Shown here: one piece after another, positions 31,472 through 44,782 of the stretch | Position numbering within the stretch: position 1 is the first letter of the stretch | Layout of the letters: the number at the start of each line of letters is the position of its first letter | Assembly (NCBI GenBank): GCA_009602735.1 | Contig: WELA01005617.1 | Span: forward strand, 93,318 to 157,317 | Direction: 5' to 3' | From: Mesotaenium endlicherianum | Lineage: Eukaryota > Streptophyta > Zygnematophyceae > Zygnematales > Mesotaeniaceae | Length of the DNA stretch: 64,000 bases | Position numbers and translations under genes: made by a program | The notes under the pieces: model-generated | The model's input: the letters and a program-made list of their open reading frames with translations, nothing else | Told to the model about the DNA's origin: nothing | The model's database searches: none

Positions 31472-34400
31472 CAAGCACCTCCCAAAGGTCAAGAGTAAGG
31501 ATCAGCCTTAACAAGACAGCAACATTCAGTAATCTAGTCTACTGACTGTGAGGATGCTAGAGATAGTGAGTCGTCACTAGCTGCCCTCGTAGCAGGTATT
31601 ATGGGTCCTGTTGAACTGGATTCACTATGCATGCCTGACAACCAGATAAAGGAGACCATCAGCAATATAGACATCCAGAGAGTGCACACTCTGGATGCTC
31701 TTCTTCCACCTGATGTCCAACATGTCTTTGCTAAGTCAGGAGAACAATGCGAAAGTCAGGAAAAGACAGTCTCCCCTATCCTACTGCATTGCATGATTGC
31801 AGGTAGGAAGGTGAGGGCATTTGTTGACGGAGGGGCGTCACATACTTTTATCCAAAAGGACTTAGTTAAGCGGCTACAATTGCCTACCATCACTCAAGGG
31901 AATAGAAAAATATTCCTTGGAGATGCCTCAAGTATCCCGGGAGGAGTTATAACCAAGCCTATTGAGGTCCAGTTAGGTTCTGGCATTGCAATTCTAATTG
32001 AAACGCTTACATTTGAGGTACTCAACACTGGCTTCTATGATCTCGTGGTGGGCAGGTCCTGGCTTAACAGATTTCCAGCTGAAGTTTGTTGGAGCAAAGG
32101 TACAGTCAAAGTGAGAAGAGCCAGTGATGGGCAGACTAACTTGGCACCCACCAGTGCTCTTCCTCTTGTCCTGTATGGATGGCAAATGAAGGAAAAGAAG
32201 AGACTTCTAGGAAAATGCAAATTGCTAAATGCAATGGAGTTCATCGAAAGCTGGAACCAGAAGGAAAATAGAATGTTATGTCTGCTGCTAAAAGAGGTAT
32301 CTTCTCAACCTGAAGAGGTGGTTGAGAAAAAGGTGAGCCTTTCGGAGCACCCTACTATTGCAAAATTGTTGCTCAGTGTATTGATGTTTTTAATATGCCT
32401 CCAGGATTGCTCCCTAAGAGGGAAGTAGATCATAGGATTGATTTACCACCGGGAAGTCAGTCACATTGGCAACGCACATATGGCTTGTCTTATGTGGAGA
32501 GCAAAGAGTTGAAAACACAGATTGCAGAGCTGGAGGAAAATGGTTATATTTCCCCCAGTAAATCACCTTATGACGCACCCATCCGATTTGTTAAGAAGAA
32601 GGATGGTAGCATGCAAATGTGTGTGGATTACAGAGCTGTTAACAGAATTACAATAAAGAATAAGTATGCTTTATCGAGAATCGAGGACTTGCTTGATACC
32701 CTGTCTGGTGCTAAAGTGGTCAGCAAGATAGATCTCAAGAGTGGTTATCATCAAATCAAAATTGCTACGGGGGACGAACACAAGACTGCTTTTCGCACAC
32801 GTTATGGACACTATGAGTTTAATGTGATGCCATTTGGACTGACTCATACTCCTCCAACCTTCATGGGTGCTCTGAATGACATTTTTAGGCCTTACTTAGA
32901 TAAGTTTGTGCAAGTCTTCTTGGACAATATGTAATCTTCTCTAAGAACGAAGCTGAGCATGCTAAACTTTAAAACAGTGATGGACACTCTAAGAAAGAAT
33001 CAGTTATATGTTAACATGAGCTAGTGTGATTTCTTTAAGGAAAGTTTTGAAATCTTAGGCCACGTTGTCAGTATAGAAGGCATAAGTGTGGATCCTAAGA
33101 AAGTCCAGATCACAAGAGACTGGCCAGTGCCACAGTCTGTCTTGGAAGGTAGATCCTTCCTCAAATTGGCTAACTAGTATAGGAGATTCATTGAGAATTA
33201 TTCTACAAAGGCCAATAAATTGGCTGACCTCACTAAGAAGGACATAGGGTATGTGTGGGGGGAAGAGCAGCAAGCTGCCTTCTAGACCTTAAAGATGCAC
33301 TCTATTTTGCACCAGTCTTAGCCGTGTATGACCCCAGCAAACCTGTGCAGGTGGTTACTGATGCTTCTGACTTTGCCATGGGTGTTATTTTTTGCAGCCT
33401 GTTGACAAAGTCACAAAGGATGGTAAGGTAAAGCAGGAGTAGCACCCTGTGCTGTATAAATCTATGAAATTCAATCCAGCTGCAATTAGCTATTCTGTGC
33501 ATAATAAAGAGCTGCTTGCTATCATTCATGTTCTTTAACAATGGAGAGCATACTTACATGCTAAAGCTTTTAAGGTGATTACAGATCATCTAGCTCTAAC
33601 TCACTTTCAGAAGAAGTCCAAGCTGTCGAGGAGGGAGAACCGCTGGAGCCAGATGCTGGAACAGTTCCAAGTCCAGATTGACTACAAACCAGGGAAGTTG
33701 AATCCTGCTAATGCACTCTCAAGAAGACGTGACTTGCAAGAGAGGAGCTTTAGTCAGCATGCTGTAGACAAAGTTCTTTGTGCACTCACTTCATTAAAAG
33801 TCAAAAAGTCCTTCCCTGAACAACTTAGGAATGCCTACATTTTTGACCCAACATTTGAGCCCAGCCCCACTGATGGTGTGTGTCCTGCTAATACACTCGG
33901 ATATAGTTTGAAGGGAGGGGTCTGGGTAACTGAAACCACCTCAGGACGGCTGAAGTTGGTGATTCCTAATAACTTGGAACTAAGGTCTTTATTACTGAGT
34001 CAGGCTCATGACAATGTATTGGGTGGACACTTGGGACAGGGCAAAACTGTTGACAAACTGGCAAAACATTATCACTGGGAAGGGTTGCCTTGGAAGGTCT
34101 TGAAATATGTTAGGTCCCGTGATCAGTGTCAAAAAAACAAGTACAGACACACACCACTCGGAGGGCTCTTGCAACCACTATCCATTCCAGCTGGACGATG
34201 GCAAACAATATCCATGGTCTGGGTGGTAACACTACCAAGAACTGCCACTGGGCATGATTCAATATTGGTAGTATTACATAGCTTGACAAAAATGGTTATT
34301 TTCATCCCCACCACTGTCAAGGCGACTGCACTCAAAACTGCGAGGCAGTTCTACATTCATGTAGTATGCCAACATGGGCTACCCTCAAATATTATCTCAG

Positions 34401-35340
34401 ACAGAGGCTCAAAAGTTACCTCCAAGTTTTGGAGAGCTTTAATGGAGTTAATGGGAGTCAAACAGTTGCTCAGCACAGCAAACCACCCTCAGACTGATGG
34501 GTAGACTGAAAGAACTAACCGAGTTATGCAAGAGGTGCTGAGAGCATATATTAACCGAAAATGAGATAATTGGGATAACCTGTCGTCTCAAATTCAATTT
34601 GCGGTCAACAGTGCGGTGCACGCGTTAACGGGAAAGACTCCTTTTGAACTCAGTCTGAGTAGAGTCCCTAAGTCTCCTTCAGATGTGCTAGGGGAGTTCT
34701 TAACTCACCCTGAGGGGATTGACAACCCGCTGTCTCTCCAGTTAATTCAAGAGTTTGCTGACACCCTGTCAGGAATCCAACAAAATCTGCACAAAGCCCA
34801 GGAAAATCAACAAAAGTATGCTAGTCAACACCGTCAAGAGCTGACATTTTCTAAGGGCTATTTGGTCAAACTGAATTATCAACACCTGTACCTGCCTGGT
34901 GTGGTCAAGAAAAAGCTTGGTCCAATTTGGGTCGGTCCATATTCGGTGGTGCGCCGTGTCGGTCAGAATGCTTACAAACTGGACACGTCAGCGGAATACA
35001 AGGGTCACCCAGTCCTTAATGTCTCTATCCTTGAACCATACACCAAGGGTGACACACTGTTCACCGATCGGTTACCTGTCCAATCGAGACCGGTCCCCGA
35101 TGTCCGATCCTCGATGACCGAGATGGTGACTCTAAGGAATATGAAGTTGATGAAATTTTAGGAGATCGCTCTGTCCGTCGATCATCTAAATATGTCATGA
35201 AATATCTGGTCAGATGGAAGGGTTACGATGCCTCTGGGGACACCTGGGAATTAAGGACCATTTGACGAATGCCAAAGGGGCGTTGAAACACTTTTATCTT
35301 TGGGAAGCTGGGACACCTCCCTAACTGTCATTTCAGTTGA
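31472..35340 (+). pseudogene. A2 pol: protease to chromodomain, broken
   Basis: Protease at 31601-32300 (KVRAFVDGGASHTFIQKDLV, active-site DGGA). Reverse transcriptase at about 32395-32934 ([40 protein letters not shown]), whose catalytic box reads FLDN instead of FLDD and is followed by a stop. RNase H and integrase continue at 33300-34580 with several stops (VWVVTLPRTATGHDSILVVL; ISDRGSKVTSKFW; NHPQTDG). The GPY/F-like module and decayed chromodomain lie at 34616-35330. The loss of a catalytic Asp, at least six stops and frameshifts show it cannot make enzyme. Confidence 0.83.
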
Positions 35341-35714
35341 CATGGGAAGGTGACAGGAGGTCCTGTCTCCATTTAAGTTGGAGGGAAAATGTGGCCAAAC
35401 GTGGCCGGAAGTGACAGTTAATGACAGTTGTGAGTAAGTGACAGTTGTGCGAGACAGCTCACTGACCGTGGGAACAGGCGGCCCACCTTGAACATTCAGT
35501 TGGAGGGAGTGGGATAAACATCTCGAGAACTAGCGAATTGCCGTCACATATCCATTCTCCACACTCAACTGCGCTCACACTCACTTCTCTCTCAAGCAAA
35601 CTCACACTTACAATTTACCAGGTATGCTACAACTCCTACTACTACGTTCTTACCTGTCAAGGTACTCAAGCTTGTGCATGATATCATGACTACACTGACT
35701 CAATTGTGGTATGA

Positions 35715-37070
35715 ATGAGCAAGATGACCCAATAGTCTGAACTTAAGAGGAAAAGAAGGGCGGACGAGGCGCAGGCGAAGTGCAAGGAGTTCCATGGCGA
35801 TATCGTATCATCCTCCAGCTCGTCTTGAGAATCAAAGCGACTTCGACTGCAGCGGGAGGCTCAGAAGAGGAAGGAGGAGGAAGAACTGGCCAGGCTGAGG
35901 CATGAGGAGCAGGACAAAAAAGCTGCAGAAGAAGCCAAGAAGGCGGAGGAACAAAGGTTGGCTGAGGAGAGGCGGAAGCAACAAGCTGAGGAGGAACAGA
36001 ATAGAATCAAAAGCTACCGCCACACGGTGATGGGCAAGGGCTTTGACCTTTTGGAGGAAGCCTTCTAATATGCCCAGAGAAGCCAAAGTGAGTCGCAGAA
36101 GAACATACTGCAGCGGGAGGGGGAGACGTCCCAAAGTGTTGACAAGTACATAGAGGTCAACACAGGACTTTCACTGTACCATGACTATGCCAGGATGGTG
36201 GGATATACAATCTGGGAGGCCAAAGCATTGGCCCAGATAGGTGAACCTAAAACGGTGCTAGTACCAGGGATTTGGGGCACAGTTAGGGTCATTAGGTTGG
36301 TCCCTATGCTCAAAGACAGCTTCAAGAATGCCATTTTCCACAACCGATTCAAGGCCATGTATTACGAGCTGAAGAGGAGAAGCAGGGAGTTCTTGGCAAG
36401 GGAGACCAGTCAGTTGGATTTCTTAGGGCACTGGTACCCCTGTATTTTGAAGAGGACACATTTTGCTTTGTTTTTGCAGCCCATTGATTGGCGCTGGATG
36501 ACCATCACCATGAAGGACTAAAAAAATGACAGAGCTGAGGAAGACGATTTCCTGGCAGACTTGCTCGGGAAGATAGTGCTGCCACCTCACATTGCAGCAT
36601 GGGACTCAAGACTGGATGGAGTCAGGGACTGCATGAGTCAGGAGACACAAGAGGATAGGACCAGGGCTAGAGATTCTTTCTCTAAGGGGAAGGATGCTTA
36701 TGCCAAATGGGCAAGTAAGCAAGGGAAGAAAAACCTGTATGCGGTCAGGTTCCAGCAACTCCCACCTGCACCCAAAAGGGGGAGGTCAATGGGATACTCA
36801 TTTTCTTGGGAACAGCTGGAGGAGATGACCAGAGAGACTTCAGAAGTATTAGAGGAACAGGAGGACAAATTGGAGGAAGGCCCCGTAGAGGATTCGAGTC
36901 TTGCTGAGGCACAGACCCCCGCTACATCCCCCACTCTACAGCAGACTGGAAGGGCCTTTGCACGGGCAACCTTGCAGCAGCTTGGGAATACTAGCCTACC
37001 CATAGATCCAGATCTTCAGTGGATGGGGATTTTGAGCAGGAGGAGTCCCACCCCAGGATTGAGGTGAGAA
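35715..37070 (+). pseudogene. A2 extra ORF (ORF3)
   Basis: Same protein as in A1: MSKMTQ start (with an early TAG), coiled coil, YARMVGYTIWEAKALAQ, QLDFLGHWYPCILKRTH, DWRWMTITMKD, LPPHIAAWDSRLDGVRDCM, PAPKRGRSMGYSFSWEQLEE and an acidic/Gln-rich end. Four internal stops interrupt about 450 codons. The long collinear match between A1 and A2 shows a once-functional ORF lying about 380 bp after pol and 460 bp before the 3' LTR. Confidence 0.72.
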
Positions 37071-38239
37071 TCAGTCAGACAAAGCAGACAAAAGGGCTGC
37101 CAAGGAGGCAGCCAGAGGGCAGCCAGCATCCTCCTCTCATAGAGGGCATGTGCCCTTAGCCCATATCATGCAGCACCCCTCCGGTATGCCAGTGTATGTC
37201 CCCGAGAGCTGCACAGGAGAGAGCGATCTTCATCAACTTGCAGACAGTATAAGAGCAGGCTGCTAAACCTTTGATTGAAGTTGAAAAAAAATTCGGTAAA
37301 TCGCGTTTATCCCTTGGTTCACCCTGGTCTGAGCCCCCCAAGGTTTTAAGAGGCTATCAAACAGGAGAAGGAGATCCAGTTCCAAGTCTCGCTCCCCAAA
37401 AGATAGAGCCCTCGATACTTAGCTTGCTGTTGTCTTTGTTTTAGAGTCAGTTGGTTTGTTGCATGATTGTGATTTTGTTGCGAATAATAATTAAGGAGTG
37501 TTGGCGAGTCGACAACAATTTAAGTGAGAGGGATTGTAATGAGTCAATATATCGGATAGATATTATATTCATTCAAATATAATAGATGAATGAGTTCAGC
37601 CTGCTGAATTTTAGTTAATCTTGTCTGATGGATATTTGATACTTAGTTAAATGACTCAGCCGCGAGCAACTGGCTGAAGTCAATTAGGTCAACTTGTTGA
37701 CTTGGGTCAGCTTGCTGACACATTCTTTGACATTCTGCTGTCTGCCGCACTCGGCAGCAACAAACTGCCTAGCAATGCATCTAAGCATTGTGTGCTAGAT
37801 GAGTGGCCAGATGACATCCTTAAGGTGGATGGCGATTCAGGATGATGGGAGATGGCTGTGGATTTGGTTAGCCGAGGTCCTACCAACGTGGTTAATTCCC
37901 GGTTAGGCGGTGCCATTGCACTTGTCGTTGAACAGTTTACTCATTCCATGTACATATGCTAGGTATTGCTCTCGAGTTCGGCATTTGGAAACGAGGCCAA
38001 CTCTCTTGTATTGCTTACTGAAAGATATCTGAATCCAAAGCGAGAAGCCATTGATACGCACTGTCTTCTCGCCTTGCTTATATATGAGTTTACTGATTGC
38101 AATATTGATGCTAATTTACTTGCATTCGACTTGCGAGTATTGTTCCCTGCTAGTTTGTTGTCTATCGCTGTCACATCACTAAACATAAAATACCATAAAA
38201 ATTACTCGCTGATATAAAGATCTAAATTGATTATTAAAT

Positions 38240-38742
38240 TGTAGTGATTTGAGTTGTAATATATTAGTTGGCATATATTTTAATGCTTTTGAAAACATTT
38301 GGAGTAGTAATATGTGGATTCAAGTGTGAATAGATACTCTAGTGACTTGGTTCATGTCCTTTGAACCTTCTAAGGCATTTTCGAAGTTAGAGGAAGGACC
38401 TAGAAGAACTCCACGTGGCAAAATTCAACTGTGCCATTTTTAGGTCAAAAGGACATGTGTACATTATTATAGAAAGAGGTGGCAAGTTTTGGGATGTGTT
38501 GGGTGCCAACACATCAACATACACCATCCTAGAAATTACTTATGTAGCAAGTATATAAACAAGAGCTAGAACATACAAAGACATTCCAGAATCACTCTTG
38601 TACGTGCCAAATTCCAGAAATACATTAACTTTCAATAAGTCATCTCTCTTTCAAGAAGCTACCACTTGTATTCAAAGATCCTTTTCTTGAATAAATAAAG
38701 TATTCTATTTTACTAAGTACATTATCTATGTGTTTCACTACA
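38240..38742 (+). repeat. Element C 5' LTR
   Basis: 503 bp; a TATAAA-like box (AGTATATAAACAAG) near 38550 is the likely promoter. Same length as the solo LTR at 50883-51385. Confidence 0.93.
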
Positions 38743-38779
38743 GTGGTATCGGAGCTAGGCACTTTGGTAGCACAAGAAG

Positions 38780-39985
38780 ATGGCCGATCCTCAAGACCAA
38801 CAGCTAGCTTTCGAAGGAAGCCCTTCCTCTCCAAGAGACCCTCCTCCAGCGCCAATGGGAGAGCCCACTCAAGGAAATCTGCAACAACAAGAAGCACCAC
38901 AAGGAGGAGCACCGTCAAATCCCGTGGCAGCCGCTATAGCAAAGTTGACCCCACCACAAGGAGTTCCCGCAAATGAGTGGGCAGCCTTCCTAATGACCGT
39001 CCACAACCAAGTGGGCTTGGCCACCTATGAAGCAACCGTGCAAGCGTCAAGAGAAGCTATGGCTGCCATGGTTGCCCCTATTGCGAGCAATGCTCAAAAT
39101 CCAGCCCCGGCTCAAGCGCCTCCACAAGAGCCAACGAGAGCAAGGAAACTCATCAAGCCCGGCAAACCCGACACTTTCAACCCCGGGAAAGGTGCCAACC
39201 TGAATTTATGGCTCTACCTAGTGGAGACGTACCTCGTATTCCTTGAAGAACCCGAGGAGGACTACGTTCCCTTTGCCGTTACCTTACTTAGAGGAGCAGC
39301 AAAATCATGGTGGCGTAACTATCAAGCGGCTATATATCAAGCTATGGCGCACCCCATGCTCGGCCAAGAGCCCCCACCATCATATGCAAGATGGGCAGAT
39401 TTTCGTGAGGCCCTCAAGAAGCAATTCATGCCCATCAATGCGGAGAAGATTGCCCGAGGAAAGCTCCACCATCTCAAGCAAACGACGTCCGTTCAAGAGT
39501 ATACATCCAGATTTCACGCCCTCACTCTTGAGATCCCCAACATGTCTCTCGAGGAGAAGATTGACCGTTACATCTTTGGCCTCAAACCCAAGGTGGCAAA
39601 GGAAGTGGAGTTACGCGACTTGACGGACTTCTCAAAGATCATTGAAGTGGCCCAAAAGGTGGATACCTTGGATTTCAAGCACTCCGTGCCTTCATCTTCA
39701 CGGGTACCGACGACGCGGGTGTACGCAGCCCCTTCCACATCCGAATTTGGACCCACACCCATGGAAATTGGAGTTATTAAAAGGGACTCCGCGGCTGCCC
39801 GAAAGAGTGGAAGACCCTCCAATGACACTTATGATGCAAGAAACCAGCAAGGAGTGAAAGCAAGACTCTCCACGGCTGGAAAAGAAGCTCTCATGACAGC
39901 TGGACTATGCTTTTATTGTAAGGAAAAGGGCCATCGTGCACTCTCATGCCCCAAAAAGATGTCAAAAAATAGACAGCGCCGGTAG
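38780..39985 (+). CDS. gag: Element C gag
   Basis: 401 codons from ATG 38780. A Pro/Gln-rich N terminus leads to the capsid domain ([40 protein letters not shown]). The C terminus has a CCHC knuckle, [14 protein letters not shown]. The frame is intact. pol starts shortly after in a different frame. Confidence 0.93.
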   Translation: MADPQDQQLAFEGSPSSPRDPPPAPMGEPTQGNLQQQEAPQGGAPSNPVAAAIAKLTPPQGVPANEWAAFLMTVHNQVGLATYEATVQASREAMAAMVAPIASNAQNPAPAQAPPQEPTRARKLIKPGKPDTFNPGKGANLNLWLYLVETYLVFLEEPEEDYVPFAVTLLRGAAKSWWRNYQAAIYQAMAHPMLGQEPPPSYARWADFREALKKQFMPINAEKIARGKLHHLKQTTSVQEYTSRFHALTLEIPNMSLEEKIDRYIFGLKPKVAKEVELRDLTDFSKIIEVAQKVDTLDFKHSVPSSSRVPTTRVYAAPSTSEFGPTPMEIGVIKRDSAAARKSGRPSNDTYDARNQQGVKARLSTAGKEALMTAGLCFYCKEKGHRALSCPKKMSKNRQRR

Positions 39986-40041
39986 GTCAAGAGCCTACCA
40001 CCCCAAGATCCACTTCACGAGAAGACAACAAGCCAAGTGAG

Positions 40042-43000
40042 ATGGAGACCCCCGTTGAAGACGACGTTCCAGCCCCAATGAGTTTGAGAGGTTACCTTGG
40101 AGGAGAGAAGGTCCACATCTTGGTGGATAGCGGAGCTCAAGGTAACTTCATCGCTGCAGATTTTGCCACCAAGCACGGTATTATGCGAACTCTTGACCAC
40201 GACGAGGAGATTACGATGCCTGATGGATTCTCCTATACTACCCCTTCCAAGAAGACGTACCCCTTGGCACTCTCTATCAAGTCCTTCAAGGACAAAGTAG
40301 TATTCTCCCCCATGCAATTGGGCAAGTACAACGTCATCCTAGGGACGCCTTGGTTGACCAAGCACAACCCCCAAGTTGATTGGAGAGACGGTACTATCAA
40401 GATCAACATCACTTCAATAATCTGTATTTTGCGCGCAATCCAGAATATCCAGATCCAAGACATCGAGAAGCCGGCACACGAGATACTATTGTCCGCCCTC
40501 CAACTCAAGAGACTTGTGAGGAAGGGACACGAGCTTCTTTTGGTCTTGATCACACCAAAAGACATCAAGAAAGACATCGAGAGTCAAGAAGGCAGCCCCC
40601 TTCCCAAGGAGATACAAGAAGTCTTAAAGGACTACAAAGAAGTATTCTCCCCTGAATTGCCCAAGGGCCTACCCCCCAAGAGATTCGTAGACCACAAGAT
40701 GGAGTTGGAGCCCGGAAGCAAGCCCATCTCTCGGCCTACGTTCAAGATGTCATACACGAAGCTGGACGAAGTCAAGAAGCAAATCAAGGAGCTACTGGAG
40801 CATGGCTTCAATCAACCTAGCAAGTCGCCATTTGGAGCCCCGGTGCTATTTGTCAAGAAGAAAGATGGTACCTTGAGGATATGTGTGGACTATCGCGCCC
40901 TCAACAAGATCACCATCAAGAATCGATACCCGCTGCCGCGCATGGATGAGCTCATGGACCGGCTGGTTGGAGCCAAGTACTCCACGAAGGTGGACTTGAG
41001 AAGCGGTTACCACCAGATTCGCATCGCTGAACTTGACATAGAGAAAACGGCGTTCAGGACAAGATATGGACATTTTGAGTTCATGGTCTTGCCATTTGGA
41101 CTCACCAACGCGCCAGCAACTTTCATGACTATGATGAACACCATATTTCAGCCCATATTGGACACATTTGTGGTGGTGTTCATCGACGACATCCTTTTCT
41201 ACAGCAAGACCCTTGAAGAGCATGCGAGACACTTGAAAGATGCCCTCGAAGTATTGAAGCAAAAAAAGCTATTTGCAAAGGAGTCAAAGTGCGAGTTTGC
41301 CAAACAAGAAGTGGAGTTCCTAGGTCTCCACGTGACTGCTGATGGCATCAAGATGAACCCCAAGAAGACCACGGTGGTGGAGGAATGGCCAATCCCCACG
41401 ACCAAGAAAGAACTCCAGTCATTCTTGGGATTTGCCAATTGGTACAGGAGATTCATCCAGAGCTTCTCGCACGTAGTAGCCCCTCTCACGGATCTACTCA
41501 AGAAGGACAAGCCATATGTATGGACCAAGAAAGAGGAGGAAGCATTCCAACAACTGAAGCAAAGATTGACAACATCTCCGGTGCTCACACTCCCAAGTCC
41601 AAATCCAGATTGGCCCTTCCACGTCATCACCAATGCATCTTTCTATTCAATTGGAGCAATCCTGCTTCAAGACCAAGGCAAGGGACTGCAGCCCATTGCC
41701 TACGAGTCAAGGAAGCTAAATCCAGCCGAGCAAAATTATACAACCACGGAGCGAGAGGCATTGGCGATTGTACATGCCTTGAAGAGTTGGCGCTGCTACG
41801 TTGAAGGACGCAAAGTACTGGTCACCACGGACCACGAGGCGTTAAAGCACCTCCAGACGCAGCCGTATCTCTCAAGGAGACAAGCAAGATGGAGCGGATA
41901 CTTGCAACAATACAACATCACGATTCAGTACCAGCCCGGCAACACAAACCCGGCTGACCCCCTCTCAAGATTGCAATTAAACGCAGTGATGACATCCCTG
42001 AAGACAGATCTGGAAGCTCGAATTTCAGCCGCCTATGAAAGAGACCCTTACTACAAGAACGGAGAAGCAGCCTTGGATCCATACAAGAAGCAAGAAGGCA
42101 ATAATTGGGTCAGGCAAGACACGGGCCAGAGATGTGTTCCTAATGCCTTAGACCTCCGGCTCTTGCTTCTACGAGAAGCACACGACAACCCTCTCGGAGG
42201 ACAATTTGGAATCCTAAGGACCACGGGCGTTCTAGCCAGGACTTACTGTTGGCCAGGCATGTCTAAGCAAGTCAAGGAATACTGCAGGAGCTGTGACACA
42301 TGCCAAAGAAACAAGCCATCATCGCAAAAGGCGGGAGGACTCCTCCGACCACTACCAATCCTCGAAAGACAATGGACGGACATCTCAATGGACCTTATCG
42401 TGGACCTGCCCGTGACACCTCGAGGCCAAATGCAATACTCACGGTGGTGGACAGACTTACCAAGATGGCTCATTACATTGCCACGACGACTAAGGCTACA
42501 GCACCATAACTTGCAAGACTCATGTTTGACAACATCTTCCGACTCCATGGACTACCATCAAGAATTGTGTCAGATAGAGATCCAAGATTCACAAGCCATT
42601 TTTGGAAAAATCTATTCAAGAACTTGGGTACATCGCTGGATATGTCCACTGCCTACCATCCGCAATCAGATGGGCAAACCGAGCGTATGAATCGTACCCT
42701 AAAGACCTCTCTAAAGGCCTACGTGTCTACTCTGGAGCAAGATTGGGACATGTACTTGACCCCCCTGGAGTTTGCGTACGACAACACGACGCATGCTTTT
42801 ATTCAAGAGTCCCCATTCTTCCTCAACTATGGCTTCCATCCAACCACGCCGCTGAGCTTCGCTGCTGGCCATGATGAAGTTCTCGCAGCAACAGATTTTA
42901 AGAACACATTAGAAGCAACCCTTACAGCAGCGAAGAAAGCTCTACAACACGCCCAAGAGGCTCCAGCAAGAGTGGCAAACAGGTCCGGAAGAGAAATTAC

Positions 43001-43562
43001 GTACAGAGTAGGTGACAACGTGTTACTATCAGCCAAGAATATTTCCCTGAACAACAGGCCTGCCGGCACCAAGTTCTCTCCCAAGTATTTGGGACCCTTC
43101 AAGATTATCCAGCAAGTCAACCCCGTTGCTTTCAAGCTAGAACTTCCCCAGACTATGCACATCGACCCCGTATTCCACGCTTCCCTTTTCAAGCCATATG
43201 TGCAACCCGACAACAAGTTCCCAGGACGTGTGACAACCCCACCAGCCCCAACAATAGTGGATGATCATTTGGAGTACGAAGTGGAAGACATAGTGGCTAT
43301 GAGAAATTTCAGGAGACAGCAGCAATACTTGATCAAGTGGAAAGGATATCCAGATTCTGAGAATAGTTGGGTGGCAGCGCACTACCTTGACAAAGTTCAG
43401 AGAAAGTTGAAGCGCTTCCATATCGCCAAACCCCATCTTGGACCAGTCCCAAGTTTCTCTACTAGAAGCCCGAAGACTTCAGGGAGACAGCCTGCCACCA
43501 TCAAGAAGCAGCAGAAGACCCCTTGGAGGCAGCCTGGAAGAACAAGAAAGAGGAAAAGTTGA
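40042..43562 (+). pseudogene. pol: Element C pol, one frameshift and one stop
   Basis: Protease ([18 protein letters not shown]), reverse transcriptase ([33 protein letters not shown]), RNase H (with NAS in place of DAS near 41634; [10 protein letters not shown]), and integrase HHCC finger ([10 protein letters not shown] ... CDTCQ) are in one frame to about 42425. A one-base loss there moves the rest to another frame. A TAA at 42510 follows before the integrase core ([27 protein letters not shown]). The C-terminal GPF-type module (KYLGPFKIIQQV) and a chromodomain (LEYEVEDIV; YLIKWKGYPDSENSW) end at 43562. Only these lesions block the polyprotein. Confidence 0.9.
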
Positions 43563-44328
43563 CATTAGACACTCTTCTCTTCTCGCAGTTTCTGAACAAA
43601 AAACTAGAACTGCTACTGGTGATAGGTCTCTGCATAATAAATTCTAAAATCTTACTGGACTGTAGTCCATAAGTAGCCGGTCATTTGAAATCCAAGTTTG
43701 CTTAATTTGGAGCGCTGGTGAGAGAGATATGATGCACTAAGTAGAAGGGGGTCAGGCTGCTGGCATTATTAGGGCAGAATATGCCTTCTAACATTGCACC
43801 CTCCCCTGAACTTGGAATGCTCTGAAACTTAAGACCCTGGTAGAACATGTTGCAACGTCCATTTTGAGACATATTTTGCAGAATTTGGAGAAGTATAGGA
43901 CATATGATTTTCAAAAGTTTCTGCACAGATTTGGAGGAGTGCCTACTCTCTCAGCTCTCAACGACACTCCAGAGATTATAAAACTCTCAAATTTGGTGAC
44001 CTGGTAGAGTGCTTTGACGCAATCCGTCTGGCACTTGAATTTTTAGATTTAAAGCATTTATGTGGACGCTATGAATTTTTGAATTTATGGCAGATTCTGG
44101 GCCAACTTGTACAATTTTCTTTATCGTCAAGGAGTAGGCTAGCCAATAAGGTCACACCACCCACAACCTTGCCTAGTCTACCTTACATGTGTAGCACCTG
44201 ACTTGGCGCCTTTGACTAATCCTCTTCACATGTGTGGCATCTGACTTGAAGCTGTTGACTAGTCTGCTCCACATGTGTAAGACCTTACTTGACGCGCCGA
44301 GACGTCGCTTTTTCTGTCGGGGGGGTGA
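43563..44328 (+). other. Element C 3' non-coding region
   Basis: About 765 bp between the pol stop and the 3' LTR. No coding segment recognised. It ends in the purine tract that primes plus-strand synthesis. Confidence 0.7.
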
Positions 44329-44745
44329 TGTAGTGATTTGAGTTATAATATATTAGTTGGCATATATTTTAATGCTTGTGAATGTATTTGGAGTAGTATT
44401 GTGTGGAGTCAAGTGTGAATAGATACTCTAGTGACTTGGTTCATGTTCTTTGAAGTTAGAGGAAGGACCTAGAAGAACTCCATGTGGCAAGATTCAAACA
44501 CATGGGTGCCAACACATCACCGTACACCTTCCTAGAAATTACTTATGTAGCAAGTATATAAACAAGAGCTAGAACATAGAAAGACATTCCAGACTCACTC
44601 TTGTACGTGCCAAATTCCAGAAATACATTAACTTTCAAGAAGTCATCTCTCTTGCAAGAAGCTACCACTTGTGTTCAAAGATCCTTGTCTTGAATAGATA
44701 AAGTATTATATTTCACTAAGTACTGTATCTATCTGTTTCAAAACA
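44329..44745 (+). repeat. Element C 3' LTR with internal deletions
   Basis: 417 bp; lacks two internal segments (together about 85 bp) present in the 5' LTR but keeps both ends and the TATA-like box. Confidence 0.9.
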
Positions 44746-44782
44746 TAAATCGCCTATTGGTAAGTCGATTCATTTCATTGAA

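Larger units (their letters stand above)
38240..44745 (+). mobile_element. Element C: almost complete Ty3/gypsy chromovirus
   Basis: 6506 bp. 5' LTR 38240-38742 (503 bp, TGTAGTGAT ... CACTACA), primer site TGGTATCGGAGC at 38744, gag, pol, purine tract GTCGGGGGGGTGA, and 3' LTR 44329-44745 (417 bp; shorter because of internal deletions). TAAAT at 38235-38239 and 44746-44750 is the target duplication. pol has one frameshift and one stop. The 3' LTR end reads CAAAACA where CACTACA is expected. A solo LTR of the same family lies at 50883-51385. Confidence 0.92.
15194..44777 (+). mobile_element. Element A2: outermost Ty3/gypsy chromovirus (family A), split by nested insertions
   Basis: The 5' LTR is 15194-15928, followed by an initiator-Met-tRNA-type primer site (TGGTATCGGAGC at 15930). 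gag lies at 15962-17347, pol at 31472-35340, an extra ORF at 35715-37070, a purine tract before 37535, and the 3' LTR at 37535-38239 plus 44751-44777. The 5-bp duplication TTGAA flanks the whole unit at 15189-15193 and 44778-44782. Two younger elements interrupt it: A1 at the gag/pol junction and C inside the 3' LTR. The reading frames contain many stops and frameshifts, so this copy is dead. LTRs begin TGTAATGA (TATAATGA in the decayed 5' copy) and end TTCATTTCA. Confidence 0.88.
37535..44777 (+). repeat. A2 3' LTR, split by element C
   Basis: LTR sequence is 37535-38239 and 44751-44777. A purine tract (GTGAGAGGGA) precedes it. Element C and one copy of its TAAAT duplication lie in between. 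Confidence 0.87.
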
